DNA of 50,000 nucleotides from NCBI GenBank assembly GCA_030674155.1, contig CM060328.1:32575782-32625781 (forward strand), given 5' to 3'. The notes beneath the pieces were generated by a model, which was not told the DNA's origin, did no database searches, and was given only the letters and a program-made list of their open reading frames with translations. Source of the DNA: Stramonita haemastoma. Its lineage: Eukaryota; Mollusca; Gastropoda; Neogastropoda; Muricidae. Position numbers and translations under genes: made by a program. Shown here piece by piece: positions 34,745-44,994 of the stretch. Numbering within the stretch: the first letter of the stretch is position 1; each line of letters begins with the position of its first letter.

Positions 34745-35945
34745 TGTCGCTTTTGTCGAGTTGTTATAATTAAATACTTAGTTTTTTTGGGATGAAGACT
34801 CATATGATTTAACTCTGACCATCGAAGCAGGCAGTGAATACTTTCTTGCAGAGCAGATGTAACTTCATTCAATTGAGAATGATTGGTATGGATAGTTGTA
34901 TCATCTGCAAATAACTCGCACTGTGTGTTTAGAGATAAGGGTAAGTCATTTATATATATAGAAAAAAGAATAGGCCCTAGAACAGATCCCTGGGGGACGC
35001 CATAGTTATTGGATAGTACTGCCGATGTCTTACCTTTATCAGAAACGACTTGTTTTCTTTCAGAAAGAAATGATAACATGAGTTTGACAGTACTATCTGA
35101 CAGACCATAGATTTTAAGTTTTTTTAGTAATAGAGTGTGGTCAATCACATCGAACGCCTTAGCAAAGTCTACTATAATAACTCCGGTGATTTTGTTATTA
35201 TTGATATTAGTAAGCCATTGATCAACCAAGCTTGTCAAAGCAGTTTGGCAGGAATGGTTAGCTCTGAAACCAGATTGATTAGGATGTAACAAATTATATC
35301 GGTTTAAGTGATGGAGAATATGTTTATTGATGTGATTCTCTAAAGGTTTTGATAATATGGATAGAATAGAGATTGGTCTATAATTGTAGGGATCTGAACG
35401 GTCACCAGATTTAACTAAAGGTTTTGATAATATGGATAGAATAGAGATTGGTCTATAATTGTAGGGATCTGAACGGTCACCAGATTTAAAGATAGGTATA
35501 ACTTTGGCAGTTTTAAAAGCTTTAGGAATGGTTTTAGCAGAAATGCATAAATTATAAATGTATGTAAGAGATTCTGCGATAACGGGGGCAGCTATTTTTA
35601 GAATTTTACCATCAATGCCATCAAGACCTTTCGTATTTGTCTGTTTCAAATGAGTAAGGGAATTGTAAACATCATTAATACACATAAGAGGGATATCTAA
35701 ATTTGATAAAATGTTTTTAGATCTACAGTAATGTTTTAATGTTTCAAGCTTGTTAAGATGTGATCTGTCTATTGGTACTGTAGAAGAGGAAATATTGCAG
35801 AAATGGGCATTAATATCGTCAACAGATATATCTTTGAGCGATGAACTTTGAGATGTTACATTTTTATTTGTCAAATAGTTAATTGCTTTCCAAACAGATT
35901 TATTGTCTGACTTAGAGTAAACTAGCTGTTGGAAGTACTTTTTTT
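34687..35945 (-). pseudogene. LINE reverse transcriptase domain with internal duplication
   Basis: The frame opens just after an A9 run (35939-35947) with YFQQLVYSKSDNKS. RT motifs, counted on the 395-residue frame ending at 34687: a KVIPIFKSGD block (~124), YNYRPISILSILSK (~138 and again ~163), NQSGFRANHSC (~199), motif A DFAKAFD (~236), PQGSVLGP (~294), and the catalytic FADD (~322). Residues 130-154 are repeated exactly as 155-179. The frame then ends prematurely at 34687 after a shift. The catalytic residues are intact; the duplication and shifts make it a pseudogene. Confidence 0.9.
35340..35489 (-). repeat. 75-bp perfect tandem duplication inside the RT domain
   Basis: 35340-35414 and 35415-35489 read identically as far as I can compare, and 75 bp is 25 codons, so the frame is kept. 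The duplicated peptide starts KSGDRSDPYNYRPIS. Confidence 0.95.
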
Positions 35946-36313
35946 TTACTTAAGCGTATCATATTGTTTACTATATTTCGCTGCTCTTTATATTCTTCCC
36001 TGGTTCCTGTAACTGAAAGCTGATTTCTTAATTTTATGGCATTTTCTAACTCCTCAGTTATCCATGGTACTTTTGGATTGCTCTTGACATGCTTACTTTT
36101 AATGGGTGCATGCGCATTGTAGATATTGAGAAAACTGTGGTACCATACCTCAAACGCTTCATCAGGGCTCGTAAACTGATAGACCAAAGATAAAGAAGAA
36201 TTAAGTAAATCTAATAAAAATGCATTTTTGTCAAACGAAGATAAGCATCTATATTTAATAATCTTATGACTGTTCTTAGGAATCTTTATACTTTTCTTGA
36301 CCATGTTAAGCAT
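35912..36313 (-). pseudogene. LINE endonuclease-RT linker region
   Basis: A 133-codon frame between endonuclease and RT. The VPWITEELENAIKLRNQL motif is typical of this linker in Jockey-superfamily LINEs. It ends at a shift in an A9 run, where eight A would continue into the RT frame. Its ATG is not a genuine start, because the endonuclease remnant precedes it in another frame. Confidence 0.85.
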
Positions 36314-36450
36314 ACTGGAAGGTGGTCACTGCATCCAAAGGCAGGGCGACATACTTCTATTATATGATTTGGTGAAGTTGAATAAATGTGGTCAATCAGA
36401 GTTTTGGATGTGTCAGTGATTCTTGTAGGTTTATCAATTAACTGTGTCAG
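36290..36450 (-). pseudogene. LINE endonuclease C-terminal remnant
   Basis: Minus-strand translation gives TQLIDKPTRITD, SKTLIDHIY and then FGCSDHLPVC. These are the conserved end of an APE-type endonuclease, with the SDH catalytic motif. The frame then shifts within an A run near 36291-36297. The rest of the endonuclease is replaced by the GA array that starts at 36451. Confidence 0.88.
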
Positions 36451-36747
<297 letters not shown>

Positions 36748-36752
<5 letters not shown>

Positions 36753-37005
36753 CATGAAAGATTATCTAGGCACCAGCCAGAATGGGTAACAAGAGATAGA
36801 AAGAAGAAAAATGAAAAATAGATTCATCTTTGGCAGCAACTAACACACAAGTGTAAACATTGTCCTTTAGTAAATGCCAAATACTATTGCAACAAGTTTT
36901 CAACTAAATCCTGTCATTATTTTGAAGGCATTGAAAAGATAATAAACATTGCTTACGAGTGGTAAAGACAGAGCCTTTAATTCAACACATTTTACGTATG
37001 GCTGA
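36748..37005. other. Unassigned spacer between GA arrays
   Basis: One plus frame is open for about 60 codons apart from a single stop (a CKHCPLVNAKYYCNK stretch). There is no LINE continuity on the minus strand, so this is not the missing endonuclease. No function assigned. Confidence 0.3.
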
Positions 37006-37041
37006 TTGTGAGAGAGAGAAGAGAGGAAGAGAGAATAAGAG

Positions 37042-37088
<47 letters not shown>

Positions 37089-37135
37089 AGAGACAGAGAC
37101 AGAGAGAGAGAGAGAGAGAGACAGAGTTACATCGT
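37006..37135. repeat. (GA)n array
   Basis: An interrupted GA/CAGA array of about 130 bp. Confidence 0.95.
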
Positions 37136-37346
37136 CAAAAAACAGAGAAAGAGAGTTACATGTACAAAGACACTTCCTTTTTTAATAATAATTATCATCA
37201 ATGAAACCTATAAGCTTATAATGCGGCCAAAAGCCCAACAATAAAAGGAAAAGAAAACCCGAAAGGCAAACAAATAACCCTCCAAAAAGAACTATACTAA
37301 AGAAAAATCCAATAACAACGTAACAATAATAACGTTTTTACAAGAG

Positions 37347-37367
37347 ATAGCGCTATACAAATTCCAT

Positions 37368-37423
<56 letters not shown>

Positions 37424-37424
37424 G
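37347..37424 (+). repeat. GCGCTATA core with (TTA)n tail
   Basis: ATAGCGCTATACAAATTCC followed by ATGTA and (TTA)n. The same core plus (TTA)n recurs at 46477 (plus) and 44992 (minus), suggesting the 3' end of an unrecognised SINE or LINE family. Confidence 0.7.
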
Positions 37425-37591
37425 TTAACAACATTTAAAGTTATACAAACTGGTTTTAAATCGAAATCAATATATCATAAATAATATCTATACTAATGAA
37501 AAAGACAAAGAAAATTGCAATTATCTAAGACGATTATACACAAGTCATCACCTATAAACCAAAGCATTCATTAAAAAAAATTAATACATTA

Positions 37592-37641
37592 TGTGTGAGT
37601 GAGTGAGTGAGTGAGTGAGTGAGTGAGTGAGTGATGTGAGC

Positions 37642-37711
<70 letters not shown>

Positions 37712-37981
37712 CAGAGTGTGAGAGAGAGACAGAGAGAGAGAGGGGGAGAAACAAGCACAGAGAGAGAGACAGAGACAGACAGACAGACAGCTAGACAGAC
37801 AGAGAGAGACAGAGAGAGAGACAGAGATAGAGAGAGACAGAAAGAGAGACAGAGACAGACAGACAGACAGACAGACAGAGAGTAAGCAGAGAGACAGACA
37901 GACAGACAGAGAGTAAGCAGAGAGACAGACAGACAGACAGACAGAGACAAAGACAGAGAGAGAGACAGAGAGAGAGAGAGC
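37592..37981. repeat. (GAGT)n-(TG)n-(AG)n-(CAGA)n compound array
   Basis: GAGT tetramers (37597-37635), TG, then AG and CAGA blocks with two near-identical CAGA-to-GTAAGCAGAG modules near 37855-37940. Ser-Leu/Cys-Leu frames are artefacts. Confidence 0.96.
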
Positions 37982-37984
37982 ACT

Positions 37985-38600
37985 GACATTGTTTAATTAT
38001 ATAAGCTTTAGGCCACAATACACTTTCAGTGGCAAAAATGGAAAGATGCAAAAAATGAAATATAACTTTTCGTAATTTTTAATAAGGCTTTGCCATAATA
38101 CCTTGGCGTGTACTCAACATAGTTCACTATCGGAAATCTATATTCTCAAATCATGACTAAATATATAAATGAATAGATAAATAAATCAAGGCTGACATTT
38201 TATAACATACACAATACAATATCAAGCACATCATACATCATGGCAACAATTGAAATCCTTTTACTCACAGACCTACTTTGTCAAAAATAGTTAAACTGCT
38301 TATAAACCATTGCAGTCTCAAACAATTCACCGCACCAGAAAAAAAATGTGCCCACAAAATACAACCATGTCAGCTCCAGGCCAATGCAATGTAGCCATCA
38401 ATGTTATACACAAAAACATTGTATTACACTGTGCTTATTTGTGTCATGTAGTATTCCATGTATAAAGAAAATCCAAACAAAGTGGATAATAGTCGAAACC
38501 CTGCAAAACATCACTTCAGAAACAATATTCATTCATCCCCTGTTCTACACGCAAGTTTTCATCCTACGGTTGTACGCATAGCACTCCCTCAACTCCGATC
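37985..38600. other. Unique A/T-rich spacer
   Basis: No feature recognised. Confidence 0.4.
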
Positions 38601-38604
38601 ACCC

Positions 38605-38814
38605 TTACACACATACGCACACACATACGCGCGCTCACGCGCGTGCATGCACACACACACATGCATGTAAGTGCGCACCCATCCACACTTATACCGATAT
38701 ATGGGAATGGCCATGAGTAGTTATTTTTGTTATGTGTGTGTGTATGTGTTTATGTATGTGTGTGTGTGTGTGTGTGTGTATGCGCGCTTGTGTGTGCATG
38801 TGTGTGTGCGCGCT

Positions 38815-38848
<34 letters not shown>

Positions 38849-39059
38849 GTGTGTGTGGGTAAGTGTGTGTGTGCGTGTGCATTTAAGTATGTGGACATAT
38901 GCGTGTGTGTGTGTGTGTGTGTGTGCGCATGCTTGCATGCGCGCGCAAGCGTGTATGTGTTTCTGTGAGTGAATGGGGGGAGGTAGTAGAAGGTGAGCGT
39001 AAGTGTAAGAATGAGAGAGAGAGACAGAGAGAGACAGAGAGAGAGAGAGAGAGACAGAC

Positions 39060-39100
<41 letters not shown>

Positions 39101-39102
39101 AA
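38605..39102. repeat. CA/CG, (TG)n and (AG)n-(CAGA)n compound region
   Basis: An irregular CA/CG-rich part to 38690, TG/CG repeats 38735-38965, then AG and CAGA 39013-39098. The CGCGCG cores within TG are potential Z-DNA. Open frames on both strands are repeat translation. Confidence 0.95.
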
Positions 39103-39478
39103 GGTGCACATGCGTCCGAGGTCTTTTTCACATAGTCTACACTTGCAAACACCCAGTCATTCATAAACAGAACTTTGAACAATGACCATGCTCACTTTTG
39201 TTGTTTGTTTTTGGTCTTATTTCTCATTTGTAGTATTTTTCCTCAGTTTTGACAATATTGTCAAGTCATTCTGGAAGTTTGATCATCCTTAAATTTACTA
39301 CAGCTGCGAGCCGGCTACCCAACCCTAACTCCAGCTTTTGTTTCCGCTGAAGGGGGAGGTAGGCTGTTCCCAGTGCTCTGACCAGCAGTGACAAAATGAC
39401 CAACCCACTGACATTTGTTTTCTTGTCAATTCTCACATCCTCATTTGACACATCTCAGACCACAATAACATGTTCATT
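39103..39478. other. Unique spacer
   Basis: A 61-codon minus frame (39451-39266) has balanced composition but starts at a non-ATG codon, is bounded by stops and has no recognised domain. Confidence 0.3.
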
Positions 39479-39480
39479 CC

Positions 39481-39752
39481 AATCTGGTTTTAAAACACAA
39501 GTGACAAAAAACTTAATTCCAGCCATGTTATCCTAACATCCAAAAATCACAGTTACCTTAAATATTAAGTCAAAATTGCTTTTACAATACACAAGTGACA
39601 AAAAGTCTAAATTCAGCCATGTTATACTTTACAGCTAGAAAGCACAGCTACCTTAAATATCATGTCAATCTGCTTTTAAAAACACACTAGTGACAAAAAG
39701 CCTAAATCCAACCATGTCATCTTTACAGCCACATAACACCCTAAAAAAATAA
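39481..39752. repeat. ~93-bp tandem repeat, three units
   Basis: Units start near 39481, 39575 and 39667. Each holds a CTTTTAAAACACAAGTGACA-like block, an AATTCAGCCATGTTAT-like block and, in the first two, a CAGTTACCTTAAATAT-like block. Units are diverged but collinear. Confidence 0.8.
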
Positions 39753-39979
39753 GTAAAATACATCATCTTGGAACCTTTAAAGGAGAGAGAGCTGTACAAA
39801 GCTCGTTTTTTTTTTCTAAGGGAACAAAGTCAGTTGAGTAGTCAAATATCAGGTGTGTGCTCACCACTTGATGTTTAAACTTTAAAAAAATATATCAATT
39901 TTGTATGGGATGTTATGATATACAAGAAAAATGGAAGCATTGTTTGTTACAAAAATATCCTGGTACTAAAAAAAAAAAA

Positions 39980-40658
39980 GAGAACATTCTCCTCACTCAT
40001 TCAGATGTACAAGTTTAGACTTGATCTAACAAAATTATAACAATAATTCAATTGCGTTGCAATTATCATACCATCATGCAGTAATAATAGTTGAGATTCT
40101 AGAACAAGTTTAACTGGGCACCAAGTAAAAAGTAAGTTTCGAGGTTTTTTTGCAATGAAGTGTACTAACAGAGGATGTACACCACTAATGATTTTTGCAA
40201 CTCAAATGCAACAAAAAAGAAAAACCGGAAACAATGCCCCCCGCCCCCGGCCCTCAGAAAAAAATGACAACTTAAAATGTTACTGACAAATGGGGTTTCA
40301 AATTCACCATTTCATGGGAGTAAAATCAATATTTTATTCTTCTTAGTCAAAACTATTCTAGCAGAATTGGTAAAAAAAAAAAAACAAGCATGAAATGCTG
40401 CTAAATATAATTAAACAAGAGTGTTTTTTGTTGTTAAATCAAAACATTTCTATTTTAAAGTGGCATTATACAACCTCCTCTTTATCATTTGAATGAACAA
40501 GGCATTTTTTAAAGTCAAAAGTTTTATTTCAGCTGCAAATCTAACATCTTAACAGAAATTTCTTTTAAACACACACACACAAACTTGACTTTCCATTACT
40601 TGAAAATGAATCTTGAAATAAATGATTTATGGTTCTAATTCCTGCCTTTATCAAAGGG
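39980..40658. repeat. Duplicated block X, copy 1
   Basis: Collinear with 42520-43262. Shared landmarks include ACATGTACAAGTTTAGACTT-like sequence, AACAAGTTTAACTGGGCAC, AAGTTTCGAGGTTTTTT, AAGCATGAAATGCTGCTAAA, TTTCAGCTGCAAATCT and TTATGGTTCTAATTCCTGCC. The (CA)n site near 40570 is only about 7 units long here. Confidence 0.9.
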
Positions 40659-41689
40659 TAGTACATAACTAGATTTAATTTTTGTAATTGTTATGATTTG
40701 ACAATTTAAAAAATAGCAAAAAATTCCCAAGCCCCCCCCACCCCCCACCCAAGAAGATTATAGCATGGAATCTTTCAGATACGTCCATTCATAAGCTGTG
40801 TTAATGTAAAACTTGTTAGCGATCTAATAGCGGAAAATCGATAAACAGATCTGCTACTAACACACACTACCATACAAAATTTAAAAAAAACTGCATACAC
40901 GCGGTGACTGGATGTAAAAAAAAGCACACGAGTGTTTATTCCATTATCCTTAAAATAAAAAAAATAGATATCTAAATGAATAAATAAAATAAAGCCATAT
41001 CAGGGCTGTCACCTATATTTCGGTGGCTCTCGTAACTTTCAACTTCAAATTTAGATTCAAAGCCAACACCTCTAATACTTTCAAAATCTAGCACCGTCCA
41101 TTAAAAAAAACAAACATTAAATGACAGAATACCTAAATAGTTTCAATACTTTAGGCAAATAAACCAAACTGTACTAGGGACACCATCTGTTCCGCTTAAT
41201 TCATCATCCCCATATAAAAAAAACGTAAAAAAGAATACCAAACATGTTAAAATACAAATATATACATAAAAACTGCCACGTTGGCAAATACCACTGCAGA
41301 ATAAACATCCTGTGCCCATCTCAGTGCCTAAATACCACTACCTGGTCACCAAAACCAAAGAAAAAAGGCAGAATATATATTGAAAACAGAAAACAGTTTC
41401 AAAGGCAGGAGACTGAATTGGAAGGCAGAAAATAAGCACTTATACACACTAACGTCATTTCAATGGAAAGGCGAGCATAGAAACTGTACATGTTATACTA
41501 TATTGGATGCCATTATGACAAAAAAAGGAAAATGAAAGGCACTTTCTCCCACTTGGACTTCACACACCACAATAATTATAAACTATCAACACCCCTGCCA
41601 ATATTACAGGCTATTGCAGGAATATTTTTTTCAGCGGACATTTCATTAACCCAAAATCTTGCCAAGACAAAAAAATAACAAAGGATCAG
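40659..41689. other. Sequence present only in the first duplicated unit
   Basis: A/T-rich, with a C-rich tract at 40733-40751. It has no counterpart in the second unit and contains the SINE-A tail at 40890. No gene is supported. Confidence 0.5.
40890..40991 (+). mobile_element. SINE-A 3'-tail fragment
   Basis: ACTGCATACACGCGGTGACT, GGATGTAAAA, GCACACGAGTGTTTATTCC and CCTTAAAATAAAA, with (TAAA)-like repeats. Confidence 0.78.
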
Positions 41690-42500
41690 ATTGTATATCT
41701 TGCATTCACTCTAAAAACAAAAACAAAAAAACTAGAAACAATAAAAAATATACTAGCATAATTCTTGCACTCAATCTCCTGAGTTAACATCAGTGCCAAC
41801 TTCACTCTCCCCCAAAGTACTTCGGATGAGACTATAAATCGAGGCCCCGTATGTGAACGCACGCAGAACGTCTTGCACACACGTTAAAACCTATTGCTCT
41901 TTTCGTAAGAGTAGGCCGTCGTGTGCCGATGGGAACAGATGGCATTTACAAAACTGTCTACACACGAAGACTGCATGTAAAAAAGCACAAGAGTGCTTAT
42001 CCCGTTATCCTCGATAGAAAAGAATACCATATAATAAAAAATAAATCTAAAAAAAACACCAAATAATATTCGAGGTATTTCTTGCATTTAATCTGATAAA
42101 AAAACGAGAAATATACTGGTGTATTTCTTGCTGTAATTTCATTAAAAATATGACAAAACACTATAATTGTATTTTCTTGCATTCAATCTAATTTTTAAAA
42201 GAAAACACGAAAACTGTACTATTGTATTTCTTGCATTCAATTTCATCATACAAAATAGCTAACAAAAATATACTATTGTATTTCTTACATTAGATTGCAT
42301 TAAGAAAAAAAACGAAAATGTACTATAGTTTTTCTTGCATTCAATTTCCATCATGAAAGAAAACGAAAAATATACAACTGTTTTTGTTTCATTTAATTAA
42401 TTTCGTTCTGAAAAAAAGTTATACCATTGTATTTCTTGCATTTAATTTCCTTATAAAGAAAACAACAAATGGTATATTATTGTATCTAATCTTGGTACTA
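41690..42500. repeat. ~53-bp tandem repeat array Y, copy 1 (interrupted by SINE-A)
   Basis: The unit contains ACTATTGTATTTCTTGCATT, then CAATTTCATTA and an A-rich linker. Periods between TTTCTTGCAT motifs from 42077 on are about 46-54 bp. The array is interrupted at 41778-42050 by a SINE-A copy. Confidence 0.85.
41778..42050 (+). mobile_element. SINE-A, 5'-truncated, inserted in array Y
   Basis: It starts at GAGTTAACATCAGTGCCAAC and keeps the central domain (TACTTCGGATGAGACTATAA) and the tail (GAGTGCTTATCCCGTTATCC, CTCGATAGAAAAGAATA). Array-Y units flank both sides, so it inserted after the array formed. Confidence 0.85.
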
Positions 42501-42519
42501 AACCAAAAATAAACCCACA

Positions 42520-43075
42520 ACATTCTCTTCACTCATTCACATGTACAAGTTTAGACTTTATCTAACAAAATTATATCAGTGATTCAATTGGTTGCAATTT
42601 TCCCAATACCATCGCACATTTATACTCGAGATTCTTGAACAAGTTTAACTGGGCACGAGGTAAAAATTAAGTTTCGAGGTTTTTTGTAATGAAGTGTACT
42701 AACACAGAAAGTAAATCACTAATGATACGTGCAACTGAAATACAAAAAATAGAAAAAGAAAAACCAAAAACAATGCCCCCCCTCCCTCCCCCGAAAAAAT
42801 GGGGCTTCCAAATCAACATTTTATTGAAGTAAAATCAATATCTCATTCTTCCAAGTCAAAAATATTCCAGCAGAACTGGTTAAATAACAAGCATGAAATG
42901 CTGCTAAACAAAATAGAATTATACAGAGTGTTTTTAAAAATCAAAACATTGCTATTCATCACTTGAATAAACATGCCATTCTTTTTGTAACTCAAAATTT
43001 TGATTTCAGCTGCAAATCTCAGCTGCAAATCTAGCATCTTAACAGACATTTCTTTTAAACACACACACACACACA

Positions 43076-43142
<67 letters not shown>

Positions 43143-43262
43143 ACACACACACACACACACACATTTACACACACACACACACACACACACAAAGAACTCG
43201 ATTTTCTATTACTTGAAAATGAATTTCGCATAAATGATTTATGGTTCTAATTCCTGCCCTGA
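42520..43262. repeat. Duplicated block X, copy 2, with expanded (CA)n
   Basis: Collinear with copy 1. Differences include a local 13-bp tandem duplication (CAGCTGCAAATCT twice at about 43008-43033) and expansion of the CA site to about 130 bp (43061-43192). Confidence 0.9.
43061..43192. repeat. (CA)n array inside block X copy 2
   Basis: About 130 bp of CA with ACCAC, TACA and TTTACA breaks, at the position where copy 1 has a short CA tract. Confidence 0.97.
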
Positions 43263-44290
43263 TGTTTTTGCATCCTATCTGAAAACAAAAAGTATACTGG
43301 TGTATTCCTTGCTGTAATTTCATTAAAAATCTGACAATACACTATTGTATTTCTTCCATTCAATCTAGTTTAAAAAAAAAAAAACCACACACACACAAAA
43401 TATACTATTGCATTTCTTCCATTCAATCTAGTTTTTAAAAAAAATATATACATACTATTGTATTTCTTGCATTCAGTTTTATCGTACAAAATAGCGACCA
43501 CAATATACTATTTCTTGCATTAGATTTTATTGAAAAGAAAAAACAAATATATAATTGTATTTCTTGCATTAAATTTCCATCATTAAAAAATACCGAAAAA
43601 TATACTGCCGTTTCTTTTACATTTAATTAATTTCGTCTTGAAAAAAACAACAGAAAACAGAAAGTTACACTATTGTATTTCTTGCATTCAATTTCCTTAC
43701 TTTAAAAAAAAGGTATATCATTCTAATTTTTGTGTCCAATTTCATTATAAAAAAACAAGAACAAGATATCTTTGTATATTTTGCATTCAATTTTGTTACT
43801 ATTTATTTAAGTTATATTTTGTGTATCTTGCATTCAATCTGAAAATAACAAAAAGAAACATGCTTTTGTATTTTTTGCATTCAATTTGGTTGTAACAATT
43901 ATAGCAAAAAACTTCGAAAAATGAGCCATTGTAACTTTTGCATTAAACTTCATTATAAACGAAAAATACTATATTTCTTGCATTCATTGTCAATATCTAA
44001 AAAGAAAAAGCAATAAAACTATACCTTATGCTTTTCTAGCATTTAATTTCGTTTTAAAGAAACATCGAGAAATATACTATTGTATGTCTTCTCTTCAATT
44101 TCATTACAAAAAGGAAAACAAAAACTATACTATTGTACATCTTACACTCACTCTTAATTAAAAGAACCAAAATAATTGTATTTCGTTGTGTTAAATTTCA
44201 TTACAGAAAGCAACGAAAAATATACAATTGTATTTCTTGCATTCTATTTCAGTACAATAAAAAAAGTGTACTTTGCATTTCTTAAATTCA
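43263..44290. repeat. ~53-bp tandem repeat array Y, copy 2
   Basis: It begins in the same register as the 42.1-kb array (ATACTGGTGTATT, CTTGCTGTAATTTCATTAAA). It then continues past the end of copy 1 through further TTTCTTGCATTCAATTT units to 44290. The Ile/Phe-rich 85- and 92-codon frames are repeat translation. Confidence 0.85.
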
Positions 44291-44342
44291 ACCTTTTATA
44301 TGGTAGGGGTTTAAACCTGTGTACAATATCTTCCGTGTTAGT

Positions 44343-44345
<3 letters not shown>

Positions 44346-44408
<63 letters not shown>

Positions 44409-44550
44409 CACACACACACACACACAGAGACTTACACACACACTTTTTCGCTAGTTTTACAACATATAATTAACTGGTAAATGAATAACATGAATAATGC
44501 ATTCCATACGTATGCCTCAGTACACACACACACAGACACACACACACACA
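44346..44550. repeat. (CA)n arrays
   Basis: CA 44346-44425 and a shorter CA/ACAGAC tract 44521-44550, separated by unique sequence. Confidence 0.95.
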
Positions 44551-44660
44551 CTTGTTTGTCGGCGGGAACAGATGATAACATTTGCAACGTTGCGTAAACA
44601 TGAAGACTGGATGTAGAAAAAGTGGACATGTGCTTATTCCATTATTATCTAAATACAAAT
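44551..44660 (+). mobile_element. SINE-A tail fragment (first of a tandem pair)
   Basis: GTCGGCGGGAACAGATGATA, AACATGAAGACTGGATGTAG and TGTGCTTATTCCATTATTAT are in SINE-A order; the terminal motif is eroded. Confidence 0.7.
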
Positions 44661-44667
44661 TTGAGAA

Positions 44668-44771
44668 CGTGCGAACTGATGACAAATTGTCAAACGCATG
44701 TATGCGGAGACTGGAGGTAAAAAAAGCGCAGGAGTGCTTATTCCGTTATCTTCGACATAAAAGAAATTAAC
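44668..44771 (+). mobile_element. SINE-A tail fragment (second of a tandem pair)
   Basis: GCGAACTGATGACAAATTGT, GCGGAGACTGGAGGTAAAAA, GAGTGCTTATTCCGTTATCT and TCGACATAAAAGAAATTAA repeat the same segment of SINE-A a few bp after the first fragment. Confidence 0.72.
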
Positions 44772-44879
44772 ACATAGACACAGTCTCTTGTTTTCCTCCC
44801 TACTGACCCAAACGTACTTTCTACCCCTTCTTTTAAACATCCTTGTCCTATAATACATCCCCTCTCCCCCACCATCAGC

Positions 44880-44917
<38 letters not shown>

Positions 44918-44992
44918 GTAATAATAATGATAATAATAATAATAATAACGATAATAATAATAATAATACATGTAATTTATAGGGCGCTATAC
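44880..44992 (-). repeat. (AAT)n tail with GCGCTATA core, minus orientation
   Basis: About 90 bp of AAT with AGT, GAT and CGAT changes is followed by TACATGTAATTTATAGGGCG and CTATA. On the minus strand this is the GCGCTATA-CATGTA-(TTA)n arrangement of 37347. Confidence 0.7.
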
Positions 44993-44994
44993 CG

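Noticed and set aside
36764..36960. Possible continuation of the LINE endonuclease, or a Cys-rich peptide, beyond the GA array
   Set aside because: No endonuclease motifs on the minus strand. The plus frame has an in-frame stop and no LINE-like context.
39266..39451. 61-codon balanced-composition minus frame
   Set aside because: It starts at GTG, is bounded by stops, and has no domain or splice support.
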